This document shows, one piece after another, positions 6,967-15,697 of a DNA stretch of 21,615 nt. This DNA is from JAUVIB01 sp964424545 (GTDB taxonomy: Bacteria; Calditrichota; Calditrichia; Calditrichales; Calditrichaceae), in assembly GCA_964424545.1 (NCBI GenBank), contig CAYRJN010000048.1, positions 1-21,615 on the forward strand, read 5' to 3'. The position numbers were made by a program, and so were the translations under genes. The stretch's first letter is position 1, and the number at the start of each line of letters is the position of its first letter. The notes below the pieces were generated by a model. It was not told where the DNA came from. It saw nothing but the letters and a program-made list of their open reading frames with translations, and made no database searches.

Positions 6967-9696
6967 ATGAATTATGCTGATTTATCAAAAGAAGATTTAA
7001 TTTTTCGCTTGCGAAAAGCGCAAAACGAAATCAAGCGACTCAACAAGGAAGCCGACATTTCACATAAAGCGATCTACGGCGACGAAATCTATCGCATTCT
7101 TTTTGAGGCTTCAAATGACGCTATCATTTTGATGAATAAAGAAAATTTTATCGAATGCAATAACGAAGCGGTTAAAATGTTCGGGTGCCCCGACAAATCC
7201 GCGCTCATCAATAATCCGCCTTTTAAATTTTCTCCGAAATTGCAGCCTGACGGCAGAAATTCCAAAAAAAAGGCTCTGGAAATTATTAATAACGCTTTAA
7301 GCGGTAAAGAACAAAATTTCCGATGGGTCCACAGCAAATATGACGGAACCCCTTTCCTCACGGAAATCAATATTCACAAAATCGGCTATAAAAGTTTACC
7401 CCATTTGATCGTCATCATAAAAGATGTCAGCGAACGAGAGGCCGCTTACAAAGCTGAAAAGGAGAGTAAAGAGCTTTTTAACACCATTGTTAAAAACCTG
7501 ACGGAAGGTACGCTGCTGCTTGATTTCTCGGGTAAGTTGCTCTTCATAAATCCGGCCGGTTTAAAGATTTTAAATAAAGAATCGGAAAAAGATGTTCTCG
7601 ACCATACTATAAGCGAATATATAACCGTCAAAACACAGCGAAAGATAAAAACAATCATTAAAAAGTTGAAAAAAGGGCAAAATACACTATTCGATGAAAT
7701 CAGCTTTCATGGGGATAAATGGTTCGATTGCCTGGCCAATAGAATTAAATATCAGAATGAATGGATTTGTCTCCTTACCTTAAGACCCATAAGCGCGGAA
7801 GGAGAAAGCAGGCTGGCTTTGCGGCTAAGCGAAGAACGCTACCGCACTTTATTTGAAGTTACTCCGTCAGGAATATTATTAGAAGACGGCGACGGAAAAA
7901 TCCTTGATATTAATTCAACCTATTGTAATAGTTTCGGACTTCCCAAGGAAGAGTTGATTGGAAAATATATTCATGAATTTGCAAGCGAACCGAAAGAAAA
8001 AATAGACGATAACATAAAACGAATCCTATCCGGAGAACGTTTAACGCACGTAGTTAAAAACAAACTCAAAAACGGTTCTACTATTTATTTGGAATTAACG
8101 GAAAACCGCGTCACGCTACCTGACGGACAAATAGGTATCATCTCCGCTTCCAATAATATTACGAGACTTATTAACGCTTTGAATGTTTTAAAAAAGAGTG
8201 AAGAAAATTATCGTTTATTAGCAGAATCTATCAAAGATTTTATTGTTGTATTAAATACGGAGAAAAAAATAACGTATGTAAATCAAGCTTTTTTAAACAG
8301 CACCGGATTACGGAAAAAAGAAGTAATCGGTAAAAAAGGTATTCATATCACAAATCCAAAACATCATAGTCTACTAACCGACATAAGAGAAAAAAGAGAT
8401 AACGGAAATACGGAACACATCTCTTTTGAGATTGATATAATTGGAAAAGACGGTAATCTCATTCCGGTTGAGGGCATCAGTTCACCGATTATCAAAGACG
8501 GTAAGTTCTCGGGCGTTATGGTAATTGCGAGAGATATTACCCTACGCAAAAAACTTGAATCCCAATTAATTCAAAGTCGGAAAATGGATGCCATCACGCG
8601 CCTGGCAGGCGGCATTGCTCATGATTTTAATAATATCATGACCATAATCATGGGTTACGAGAAAAAAGTTTACAATCAAATGGATAAAGATAGTCCTGCG
8701 GCAAAGGATTTATTAAAAATCGAAAAAGCGGGTATCAGAGCAAGAAAACTAACGCAACAATTGTTAAATTTCAGCCGCAAACAAGTATTGCAACCCCGCC
8801 AAATAGACATAAATAATTTCCTTAAAAAAATGAACGGGGTTATTTCGCAGTTAATCGGCGCGGAAATAGCCTTAAAAATGAATTTGAGCGCTTCCCGTCA
8901 AATAATTCAGGCCGACCCCTTGCAATTGGAGCAAGCCGTATTAAATATTATTATGCATTCGAAAGATCTTTTAAAGGAAAATGGCGAAATTCGAATTAAC
9001 ACAACAAATGTGCAAGTCGATAGGATTTTAAAAACCCGTTTCGACCCGATTCCTCAAGGTTCCTATATCTTAGTAGAGATTTCAGATAACGGACCACATA
9101 TCAACGATGAAGATTTAGCGGGTATTTTTGAACCGTTTGTATCGCTAAAAGAAAATACAAAAAGCAACGGTTTGGGACTGGCCTCCGTTTACGGATTTAT
9201 AAAACAGAGCAATGGATTTATTAACGTCTCCAGTAAAAGAAAGGGCACATCCTTCCATATATATTTTCCCTTAAGCGAAATATCTTATCCGATAAAACCG
9301 ATTGTTAACAAATTGCCCGCACCAAAAGGAAAAATCTCCGTTCTTGTCGTAGAAGATGAATCCGATTTAAAGAATTTAATTTGTGAAATATTAACGCAAA
9401 ATGATTTTGACGTTATTTGCGCCTCTAACGGAGAAGAAGCGTTACAGGCTGTTTATAAACACATAGATGAAATCAGTATAATTTTATCCGATATAATCAT
9501 GCCAAAAATGAGCGGGCCCGAATTTGTTAATGAGCTTTTAGACTCGGGACACAATCCTCCGGCAATCCTTTTTATGTCCGGATATTCCGATGATAAAACC
9601 TCTTATGATAAATGGGAAAATAAAAAAATTGAATTTATCCGGAAGCCCTTTACACCGAATGAGCTTATAAATAAAATAAAAGCATTATTAATTTAA
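6967..9696 (+). CDS. Four-PAS hybrid histidine kinase with receiver domain; N-box Asn replaced by His
   Basis: Soluble sensor kinase of 909 residues with no membrane segment. Order: short coiled coil (1-35); PAS domains at about 38-158, 166-275, 290-402 and 412-530; HisKA around the phospho-acceptor His552 (GGIAHDFNN); an ATPase domain of about 645-770; receiver domain 790-909. The receiver is intact: Glu796/Asp797, phospho-acceptor Asp842, Ser871, Lys893. In the ATPase domain the G1 box is DNGPH (707-711, second Gly replaced), and the F region (FEPF, 721) and G2 box (GLGLA, 735-739) are kept. In the N box, where the family has N-A-R-D, the sequence is H-S-K-D, so the Mg/ATP-binding Asn is His664. 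Its paralogue follows at 10407. With no effector domain, output must go through another protein. Confidence 0.92.
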   Translation: MNYADLSKEDLIFRLRKAQNEIKRLNKEADISHKAIYGDEIYRILFEASNDAIILMNKENFIECNNEAVKMFGCPDKSALINNPPFKFSPKLQPDGRNSKKKALEIINNALSGKEQNFRWVHSKYDGTPFLTEINIHKIGYKSLPHLIVIIKDVSEREAAYKAEKESKELFNTIVKNLTEGTLLLDFSGKLLFINPAGLKILNKESEKDVLDHTISEYITVKTQRKIKTIIKKLKKGQNTLFDEISFHGDKWFDCLANRIKYQNEWICLLTLRPISAEGESRLALRLSEERYRTLFEVTPSGILLEDGDGKILDINSTYCNSFGLPKEELIGKYIHEFASEPKEKIDDNIKRILSGERLTHVVKNKLKNGSTIYLELTENRVTLPDGQIGIISASNNITRLINALNVLKKSEENYRLLAESIKDFIVVLNTEKKITYVNQAFLNSTGLRKKEVIGKKGIHITNPKHHSLLTDIREKRDNGNTEHISFEIDIIGKDGNLIPVEGISSPIIKDGKFSGVMVIARDITLRKKLESQLIQSRKMDAITRLAGGIAHDFNNIMTIIMGYEKKVYNQMDKDSPAAKDLLKIEKAGIRARKLTQQLLNFSRKQVLQPRQIDINNFLKKMNGVISQLIGAEIALKMNLSASRQIIQADPLQLEQAVLNIIMHSKDLLKENGEIRINTTNVQVDRILKTRFDPIPQGSYILVEISDNGPHINDEDLAGIFEPFVSLKENTKSNGLGLASVYGFIKQSNGFINVSSKRKGTSFHIYFPLSEISYPIKPIVNKLPAPKGKISVLVVEDESDLKNLICEILTQNDFDVICASNGEEALQAVYKHIDEISIILSDIIMPKMSGPEFVNELLDSGHNPPAILFMSGYSDDKTSYDKWENKKIEFIRKPFTPNELINKIKALLI

Positions 9697-9965
9697 CTGA
9701 CATCAATCCCGATACATAAATTATTAAAATTTTTTAACCAAAAAAAACAGCATTTACGAATATAAACGCTAAAATTCTTATTTCTATGATCCATCATGAG
9801 CGGAAGAAGAGAAATATTAAAGGCAAAACAGATCTAAAATCGCTCGTTATGGGAATAGTATATGTTGAAATATCTTCCCTTCACCCCGGTACCCTTTACA
9901 ATAAATTTACATCTAATTTGATATCGGAATTTCAAAAAGTAACCTATTTCGGACATTTTCATATA

Positions 9966-10217
9966 TTTTTGTATTTCTTCAATTTTGAAATTTTACATCG
10001 TTCACATAGGCCGTATTTTAGGTTCTCCAATTTATCTGAGAATGACAATATTGGACTTTTCTTTGCCGTTTCTACATTCTCCTCCTCCTTGTCATTCCCG
10101 ATCCCGTATTGACGGGACGGGAATCTAAATCTTGCTATTGTCTACATTCGGATTCCTTCTTTCAAAGGAATGACACCTTGACGACTCTACCCGCATTTTT
10201 TTTATTAATCACTTTGC
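9966..10217. repeat. Composite REP-like palindromic repeat, copy 2
   Basis: Same orientation as copy 1 (11-258) and the more complete copy. Module A: TTCTC (10023-10027) with GAGAA (10038-10042), followed by TGACA. Module B: ATTCCCGATCCCGT (10094-10107) with ACGGGACGGGAAT (10112-10124), identical to copy 1. Module C: ATTCCTT (10152-10158) with AAGGAAT (10165-10171), followed by GACA. Modules A and C share the orientation GATTC/GTTC...GAATGACA, while B is inverted (GTCATTC...GAATCTA). This gives an alternating array like a bacterial interspersed mosaic element. Identity with copy 1 fades near 10217-10232. Confidence 0.82.
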
Positions 10218-10325
10218 AGAACCATCTTCTTGAAAGAAATATCAAACATTCTATCGCAAAAGTATTAATTGTATCTTTATCAAGTCACCCAAAGTGCACA
10301 AGACCAGTTATTATTTTCTTTATTT

Positions 10326-10357
10326 TTTGACAATTATATATTCTTTTAATAGATTTG
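10326..10357 (+). promoter_or_regulatory. Candidate promoter of the second hybrid kinase
   Basis: TTTGACA (10326-10332) lies upstream of TAGATTTG (10350-10357). The second element fits the Bacteroidota -7 consensus TAnnTTTG exactly, with TTTG 20 bases before it as the -33 element. TTGACA with a 17-base spacer to TAGATT also gives a moderate sigma-70 match. The site is about 50 bases before the ATG at 10407, just outside the repeat. Confidence 0.45.
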
Positions 10358-10406
10358 GGAAATTTGTTTTTCGGAAAAATCCTACTTTGTCGGGGGGTAT
10401 CTTAAT

Positions 10407-12323
10407 ATGAATAACATTGAATTCAAACAAAATATATACCAATCGGCTTTTAAGGCGGCTCAATTCGGATTGGCAATTGCAGACAAAAACGATCAAATAA
10501 TTGACGTTAATAGGGCGCTTTGCGCTCTTTTCGAAAAAGAACGCAGCGAACTAACGGGAATAAAAGTTGATAATCTGATAAATAAACACCTTGAACAGGC
10601 TAAAATCGATTTAAAAAGCTTGACTATGCTTGATAATATACCCGATATTTACACCTTTACAAATAATAATTCAAATAAATATGTTAGCGTGCGTAAAATA
10701 TCCATTCCGTTTGATAAAAATAAAAATGGGTATTTACTTACTTTATTAGAGATTACGTCTTCAATAAACATTTTGAAAGGACTCGAAAAAAGCGAATCCG
10801 ACTATAAATTACTTACCAACACGATAAAAGACGCCATTATTGTTTATGATCTGATCAATAAGATTACTTATGTAAACGATCGGACGCCGGAACTTCTTGA
10901 AATCCCAAAAAATAAAATACTCGGTAAAAACATTTCCGATTTTCTACCGGAAAAATATTTTGATTTTCTGAATCAAAAAAAAGAAGATTTATTAAACAAC
11001 TGTTTTGACAATCAATTTAAAGAATTGGAAATTATCAAAGAAAACGGCGAAACAATTGATATAGAGGCAACTTGTTCGCCCATACCAGGCGGTACTGACA
11101 ATAATTCTATCCTGATTGTAATAAGGGATATTACTTACAGAAAAATACTGGAAAAACAACTGCAGAAAACGCAAAGAATGAATGCCGTTAAAAAAATGGC
11201 CGGCGGAATTGCGCATGACTTTAATAATTTGTTAACCATTATTATGGGAAATAATAAATTATTATTGGACAAGCTAAAAAATAATGCCGCTGTCGGTCAA
11301 AATCTTATGCAAATTGAAAAAGCCTGTCAAAGAGCGGAAACATTAACCAGCCAGCTGCTCTCTTTTAGCGGACAACAATCATTACATCCTCAAAAAACCG
11401 ACATAAATGAATTGGTTTCCTCTCTAATTACATTGATTAAACAAACTTTAAGGAAAAACATTACACTGGAAAGTCAACTGGATCCGACTGTTTCCAAAAC
11501 GCTTGTGGATCCTAAAAAACTTGAAATCTCCATTTATAATTTAATATCGAACGCCGCCGAAAACATGACAGCCGAGGGCGGTAAAATCATCACTAAAACC
11601 AGTGCATACTGTTTGAAAGATGACTGCCAAACCAAGCATCTTTTCACTATTAAAACGGGAGATTACGTCCTTTTGGAAATTATGTATCCCGCTATAGATG
11701 TTCAAGAAGATGATTTGATCAATGCCTTTGAGCCTTTTCAGAGCGGAAATAAACTTTATGAAAGTACCGGGTTGGATTTACCTTCCATATACGGTTTCAT
11801 GAAACAAAGCAACGGCTACATTGACATTGAAAGCATAAAAGAAGAGAACATAAAATATTTGCTGTATTTTCCTGTTTATGCGGATAAGGACGAATCCGAA
11901 ACGCCGATATCCGCAGAAGCTGCTAAACCGCTAAACAGACCTAATCCGGCCATACTTGTCGCTGAGGACGAATATGATCTTAATGAAATGATTTGTGATA
12001 TTCTGGAACATCACGGCTATGACGTTATGTTTGCCTTAAACGGTAAAGAGGCATTGGATATTGTTAAAAAGAATCCCGATAAAATCGATTTGGTTTTAAG
12101 TGATGTTATCATGCCTGAAATGGGCGGACCGGAATTTGTAAAAGCGGCAAAAAAAATAAATAAATCTTTAAATATTATTTATATGTCCGGATATACCGAT
12201 AAAGCCATTTCGCTCATTGAAAACGACGATAGAAAATTTGAATTTTTACAAAAACCTTTCACTCCCGATAAATTGCTCAGTAAGATAAAATCCCTTATTC
12301 GCGACAAAACGAGCAAAGATTAA
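10407..12323 (+). CDS. Two-PAS hybrid histidine kinase with degenerate ATP-binding boxes
   Basis: A soluble paralogue of the kinase at 6967, 638 residues. Order: PAS at about 11-118 and 130-245; HisKA with phospho-acceptor His270 (GGIAHDFNN); ATPase-like domain about 365-492; receiver 513-638 with Glu520/Asp521, Asp566, Ser594 and Lys616, all intact. The N box keeps Asn382 (ISNAAENM). However, the G1 box, DxGxG in the family, aligns to YPAID (427-431), and the G2 box GLGLA reads GLDLP (455-459), so the residues that contact adenine and shape the ATP lid are gone. The open frame, good length and conserved receiver argue against simple decay. I infer a pseudokinase, or a protein that takes phosphate from elsewhere or acts as a phosphatase or scaffold. 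The GGGGGG run 8 bases before the ATG supports the start. Confidence 0.9.
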   Translation: MNNIEFKQNIYQSAFKAAQFGLAIADKNDQIIDVNRALCALFEKERSELTGIKVDNLINKHLEQAKIDLKSLTMLDNIPDIYTFTNNNSNKYVSVRKISIPFDKNKNGYLLTLLEITSSINILKGLEKSESDYKLLTNTIKDAIIVYDLINKITYVNDRTPELLEIPKNKILGKNISDFLPEKYFDFLNQKKEDLLNNCFDNQFKELEIIKENGETIDIEATCSPIPGGTDNNSILIVIRDITYRKILEKQLQKTQRMNAVKKMAGGIAHDFNNLLTIIMGNNKLLLDKLKNNAAVGQNLMQIEKACQRAETLTSQLLSFSGQQSLHPQKTDINELVSSLITLIKQTLRKNITLESQLDPTVSKTLVDPKKLEISIYNLISNAAENMTAEGGKIITKTSAYCLKDDCQTKHLFTIKTGDYVLLEIMYPAIDVQEDDLINAFEPFQSGNKLYESTGLDLPSIYGFMKQSNGYIDIESIKEENIKYLLYFPVYADKDESETPISAEAAKPLNRPNPAILVAEDEYDLNEMICDILEHHGYDVMFALNGKEALDIVKKNPDKIDLVLSDVIMPEMGGPEFVKAAKKINKSLNIIYMSGYTDKAISLIENDDRKFEFLQKPFTPDKLLSKIKSLIRDKTSKD

Positions 12324-12335
12324 TTCCTAATATAA

Positions 12336-12384
12336 CCCTGCTAATTGACAAATATTGGAATGTTAAAAATAACATATTTCAGGG
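12336..12384 (+). other. Imperfect stem-loop just after the second kinase
   Basis: Nested complementary arms: CCCTG (12336-12340) with CAGGG (12380-12384), AAAT (12350-12353) with ATTT (12376-12379), and ATGTTA (12360-12365) with TAACAT (12370-12375) around an AAAA loop. The left arm has unpaired bases. It starts 12 bases after the stop codon. No T-run follows, so it would be an mRNA 3' end structure and not a terminator. The rest of 12385-12568 shows nothing I can name. Confidence 0.3.
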
Positions 12385-12568
12385 AATAATTGAAATCTCA
12401 GGTAAAGGCCGTTAAAGATATTCCCACAAAAAAACAGAGATGTTAACCCAACTTGGCAATTTTTTAAAGATTTCGCCCTGGTTGAGCTGAACGATATGTA
12501 TGAATGAGTAATGAATTTATGTTGAATTGTTTTATATCAGATTGCGGTATTTAAATCAAGATAAATAA

Positions 12569-12605
12569 AAAAAGCCGCTCAAATTATATCCGAGAGCGGC
12601 TTTTT
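12569..12605. terminator. Bidirectional rho-independent terminator
   Basis: Perfect 12-bp inverted repeat: AAAAAGCCGCTC (12569-12580) and GAGCGGCTTTTT (12594-12605), with a 13-base loop. The A and T tracts flank the GC core on both sides, so it can end transcripts from either direction. It sits between the convergent kinase gene (stop at 12323) and the T9SS protein gene (stop at 12620), 14 bases past the stop of the latter. Confidence 0.92.
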
Positions 12606-12619
12606 GTATAAAAAAGAGT

Positions 12620-15241
12620 TTATCGAACCAATATCATTTTTTTAATATTGGTATAATTTCCGGCGGTAATTTTATATATATAAACACCGCTTGCAAGATT
12701 TGAAGCTTTAAACTGCATAGAGTAAGAACCCGCGTTTTGTTGTGCGTCAACTAAGGTTGTTACTTCTCTTCCCTGAATATCATAAACCGCCAGGTTAACA
12801 TGCGCATTTTCGGCAAGTTTATAACGGATCGTTGTAACCGGGTTAAAAGGATTTGGATAGTTTTGCATTAATTCAAAATCCTGTGGAAGAAGATTAGCAA
12901 CTTCTTCTATTGCCGATACATAGTCAGACTCGACTACGCCCATATCCGGGGCAGCGCCGTTATAACCGCTTGAATCACTTTGAAATAGTGTATCGGAACC
13001 AATGACTAACAGGTCGGTACCGGCGTCAATACAAGGTGATCCCCGACGTAAAGAGAGATCAAAGTACAGCGTATCATCAACAAACATGGGATTTTCGGAT
13101 AAATTGTTACTTCCCTCTATATTTTCGGTTTGCTGCAGGTCGGAATAATATACATGGGTAACAGCGCCGTGTGTTTCACTTCCATAACCGATATCGGAAG
13201 AGTTATTCCAGAAAATGGAATTGATAACATTGGTTTCAATTCCACCTGCTCTGCTATGGACGGCTCCGCCCAAAGCGCTGTCACCGGCCGCGTTACCGTA
13301 AAAGGTGCAGTGAATAATATCCGCATCGGATAAAGCGCCCCAATTATAAATGGCGCCTCCCATATTACTAACGGAGTCAGCTACAAACATACAGCGTTCA
13401 ATTGTTGTGGGACAATCCCAGTTCCCGATTCCGCCGCCGTTTTCCGATTTATTTTTATAAAAGAAACAATTTCTAATTTCAATATTGTCGGTAGTCATGC
13501 CAACACGGTAATTTGCTATACATCCTCCTTCTAAGGCATAGTTCCCAACAAAAACACAATTTGAAATTGTAATATTGTCCCCGGTGTTATAAATTGCTGC
13601 ACCCATATTATCAGGACTGGTGGAAATAGCATTTCCTCCGGTAATGACAAATCCATCAATAAGGTTATAATTAGAGGTTTTCACTACATGGTAACAATTA
13701 TCTTCCATGTTTCCAATTTCCTGAATATCGCCATTAAGAATGGTTGTACTGACGGTCTCTTCACCGTTATCTGCGCCACGTTCGTCCAGACTCTCTTCCG
13801 TGCCATTGAATCCGCCATAAAGGGAAACACTATCGGGAATCACAAAAGAATAAGCGCGTGGATCCTGACCCGTTGCGTTTTTCTTTCCGTCATCGTTATA
13901 CCCTGGATGATAGGTTCCGCCAGCGACCCAAATTTGACTTCCTGCTTTAGCATTGGCAAGAGCGTCTTCTAAGTAGAAATAAGCATTTTCCCAGCTTGTG
14001 CCGTCATTATTTCCATGTGCATCATGGTTTACATAAATGATTGAATCAGCCGTTTCCTCGTTTTCAGGGAAAAAGTAGATTTGAAAACCATCATCGGCCT
14101 GCAGATCAAAATCGTAGCGCGCTCCGATAATATCGGTAACACCATTTCCGTCAATATCGCCGGCTTTTAAAGAGTGGAATTCTCCAACACCATGACCAAG
14201 CTGAACATATTCGGAGTCGAGATTCCCGCTGCCATCGTTTTTAAAAAGTATCACACCGTCAAAATTGCTATAGCCGCCGGCAATAATATCAAGATTTGAA
14301 TCACTGCCCATATCAAGCAGGATAACTGAAGAGAAAGGGGAGGAGTAACTTTTTAAAAGCGTATCAGCCTTTTGCAAATAGTATCCCTGAGAATCCTGAG
14401 CGCCGTAAAAAACAATAATATCGTTGGTACTGGTAAATGCCACAAGATCGATAAGTCCATCGCCGTTAATATCACCGGCTGAATTATCGGATGATTGAAC
14501 CTGGCCGGGAAGCATAGTCAATGAATCATCCTCTACATAAAATGAGCCCCATGAAGAATCCCGATTGGCAAAAACGTTTTTATAAGCTCGCATAAAATAG
14601 CGATTTGTTCCGGAATTCGTCCATTCCCCGGCGATACCGATGATATCCGGATCACCGTCATTATCCACATCAACCGCGTTCATTCCCTTACTATCACCAT
14701 AGGTAAAAGCGCTTGCCGGAGCCGAACCGGCTTCGAATGAACCGCTGCCGTCCCCATAATAAATTTTTAAATAACTCCAATCGGTTGCTATAAGTATATC
14801 AGGATTCTCATCCATGTTAAAATCAGCGATAATAACCTGCCAGCCGTATGTTCCGTCAAGTTGTGAAACCGACCAGCTTCCGCTGCCGTTATTAATGCAA
14901 AGATAGGTTCCATTCCGTCTTAAAGTGACAACGGCGTCCATATCACCGTCCCCATCGAGGTCCGCAGCGGCGAGATCATGGATATAAGCATCAGGATCGG
15001 GTAAACCACTGATCTCATCAACCATAATCAAAGAATCTCTATTTGCCGAATAGGTCCATATTTCCACATGATTATTGGTGCTGTTAGCGCTCCATACATC
15101 AACAACACCGTCATCATTATAATCTGCCAGCGCAATGGCTTTATAATAGTTCCCGCTTGAATAAACCTGGGTAACAGGATTACCTTGTCCCATGATAAAT
15201 AAAGGGAATAGCAGCAAGAATAAAAAATAATACGATTTCAT
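12620..15241 (-). CDS. Secreted FG-GAP/VCBS propeller and beta-helix protein with T9SS sorting domain
   Basis: Large exported protein of 873 residues. Residues 1-19 are a signal peptide ending near MGQG. Residues about 25-395 carry FG-GAP/VCBS repeats with calcium-binding-type loops, e.g. DYNDDGVVD (40-48), DLDGDGDMD (94-102), DVDNDGDPD (191-199), DINGDGLID (257-265) and DIDGNGVTD (362-370). Residues about 402-775 look like a right-handed parallel beta-helix (repeated 'GGxIxNxG/NC.F..N' turns), as in bacterial 'choice-of-anchor Q' proteins. Residues 783-873 are a C-terminal sorting domain with NYPNPFNP (794-801), typical of type IX secretion in FCB bacteria. I infer surface delivery with adhesive or glycan-binding function; no catalytic motif is evident. 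GGAG at 15247-15250 supports the start. Confidence 0.88.
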   Translation of the reverse strand: MKSYYFLFLLLFPLFIMGQGNPVTQVYSSGNYYKAIALADYNDDGVVDVWSANSTNNHVEIWTYSANRDSLIMVDEISGLPDPDAYIHDLAAADLDGDGDMDAVVTLRRNGTYLCINNGSGSWSVSQLDGTYGWQVIIADFNMDENPDILIATDWSYLKIYYGDGSGSFEAGSAPASAFTYGDSKGMNAVDVDNDGDPDIIGIAGEWTNSGTNRYFMRAYKNVFANRDSSWGSFYVEDDSLTMLPGQVQSSDNSAGDINGDGLIDLVAFTSTNDIIVFYGAQDSQGYYLQKADTLLKSYSSPFSSVILLDMGSDSNLDIIAGGYSNFDGVILFKNDGSGNLDSEYVQLGHGVGEFHSLKAGDIDGNGVTDIIGARYDFDLQADDGFQIYFFPENEETADSIIYVNHDAHGNNDGTSWENAYFYLEDALANAKAGSQIWVAGGTYHPGYNDDGKKNATGQDPRAYSFVIPDSVSLYGGFNGTEESLDERGADNGEETVSTTILNGDIQEIGNMEDNCYHVVKTSNYNLIDGFVITGGNAISTSPDNMGAAIYNTGDNITISNCVFVGNYALEGGCIANYRVGMTTDNIEIRNCFFYKNKSENGGGIGNWDCPTTIERCMFVADSVSNMGGAIYNWGALSDADIIHCTFYGNAAGDSALGGAVHSRAGGIETNVINSIFWNNSSDIGYGSETHGAVTHVYYSDLQQTENIEGSNNLSENPMFVDDTLYFDLSLRRGSPCIDAGTDLLVIGSDTLFQSDSSGYNGAAPDMGVVESDYVSAIEEVANLLPQDFELMQNYPNPFNPVTTIRYKLAENAHVNLAVYDIQGREVTTLVDAQQNAGSYSMQFKASNLASGVYIYKITAGNYTNIKKMILVR

Positions 15242-15697
15242 GATAACTCCATAATTTTGGATTAATAATATTGTTAATTAACTAATATATTTATATTAAT
15301 TTTTCTAAATATTTTTAAAGTTATATAGAAATTCCATCTTATAAAGTGATAATAGTCAAAAACACCTAAAAAAACAATAAATATTCCGATAAAATAATTG
15401 TCGGAATATTTTTCGATAAAATTAGGAGGGGTACGGCGATTGCGCCGGAAATGAAGGGTTCGCAACTTGAGAACGCCTGAGCTGTTATTTTCCCGTAAAG
15501 ACAGTATCGAAATGAAAATCAATAGGGGCGCATTCCGTTATTTCAGTTGTCTGTTCCGCGCCTGAACAGTAGTATAAATAATCAATAATTTTATTATAAA
15601 AGACTTTTTAATTGTCCGATTATATGGAAAACAATGGATGCAAAACTTTTTATTAACCACTTTTCAAAGCTATACTCTTTGGAATAACCTGAATGTT
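15242..15697. other. Gene-free gap between the T9SS protein and Nif3-like gene
   Basis: 456 bases with no gene I can support. The 82-residue minus-strand frame at 15274-15522 runs across a palindrome and has no recognisable domain. Contents: 15242-15360 is the AT-rich upstream region of the T9SS protein gene; 15368-15411 is a terminator-like hairpin; 15420-15560 is a GC-richer island that looks unlike its surroundings and may be decayed mobile or repeat DNA; 15643-15680 resembles the right end of the composite repeat at 238-275. Confidence 0.5.
15368..15411 (-). terminator. Probable terminator of the nif3-like transcript
   Basis: An 11-bp inverted repeat pairs AAATATTCCGA (15379-15389) with TCGGAATATTT (15401-15411). 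Read on the minus strand the stem is followed by ATTG and a run of seven T (plus-strand A at 15368-15374), the layout of an intrinsic terminator. It lies about 290 bases downstream of the Nif3-like stop and upstream of the T9SS protein gene, so it would insulate the two. Confidence 0.5.

Larger units (their letters stand above)
9697..10406. other. Gene-free gap between the paired kinases
   Basis: These 710 bases hold no credible gene; the two small plus-strand frames crossing it run through the repeat and have no recognisable features. Contents: 9697-9965, AT-rich sequence in which I see nothing defined; 9966-10217, the second copy of the composite palindromic repeat; 10218-10406, a stretch ending in a candidate promoter (10326-10357) and a GGGGGG ribosome-site-like run (10393-10398) before the ATG at 10407. 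The repeat separates the two kinases, so the second gene is probably transcribed on its own. Confidence 0.6.

Noticed and set aside
11..10217. CRISPR array formed by the repeats
   Set aside because: Only two long copies about 10 kb apart, with internal palindromes and no regular spacers; no cas genes. The Cas4-like nuclease domain is part of a helicase and not a CRISPR gene.
9786..10330. Two overlapping plus-strand frames of 108 and 73 codons between the kinases
   Set aside because: They run straight through the palindromic repeat, have biased composition and no recognisable domain or ribosome site, and copy 1 of the repeat does not preserve the frames.
15274..15522. 82-codon minus-strand frame downstream of the Nif3-like gene
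   Set aside because: It overlaps a terminator-like hairpin and AT-rich promoter DNA, lacks a Shine-Dalgarno and matches no family I know.
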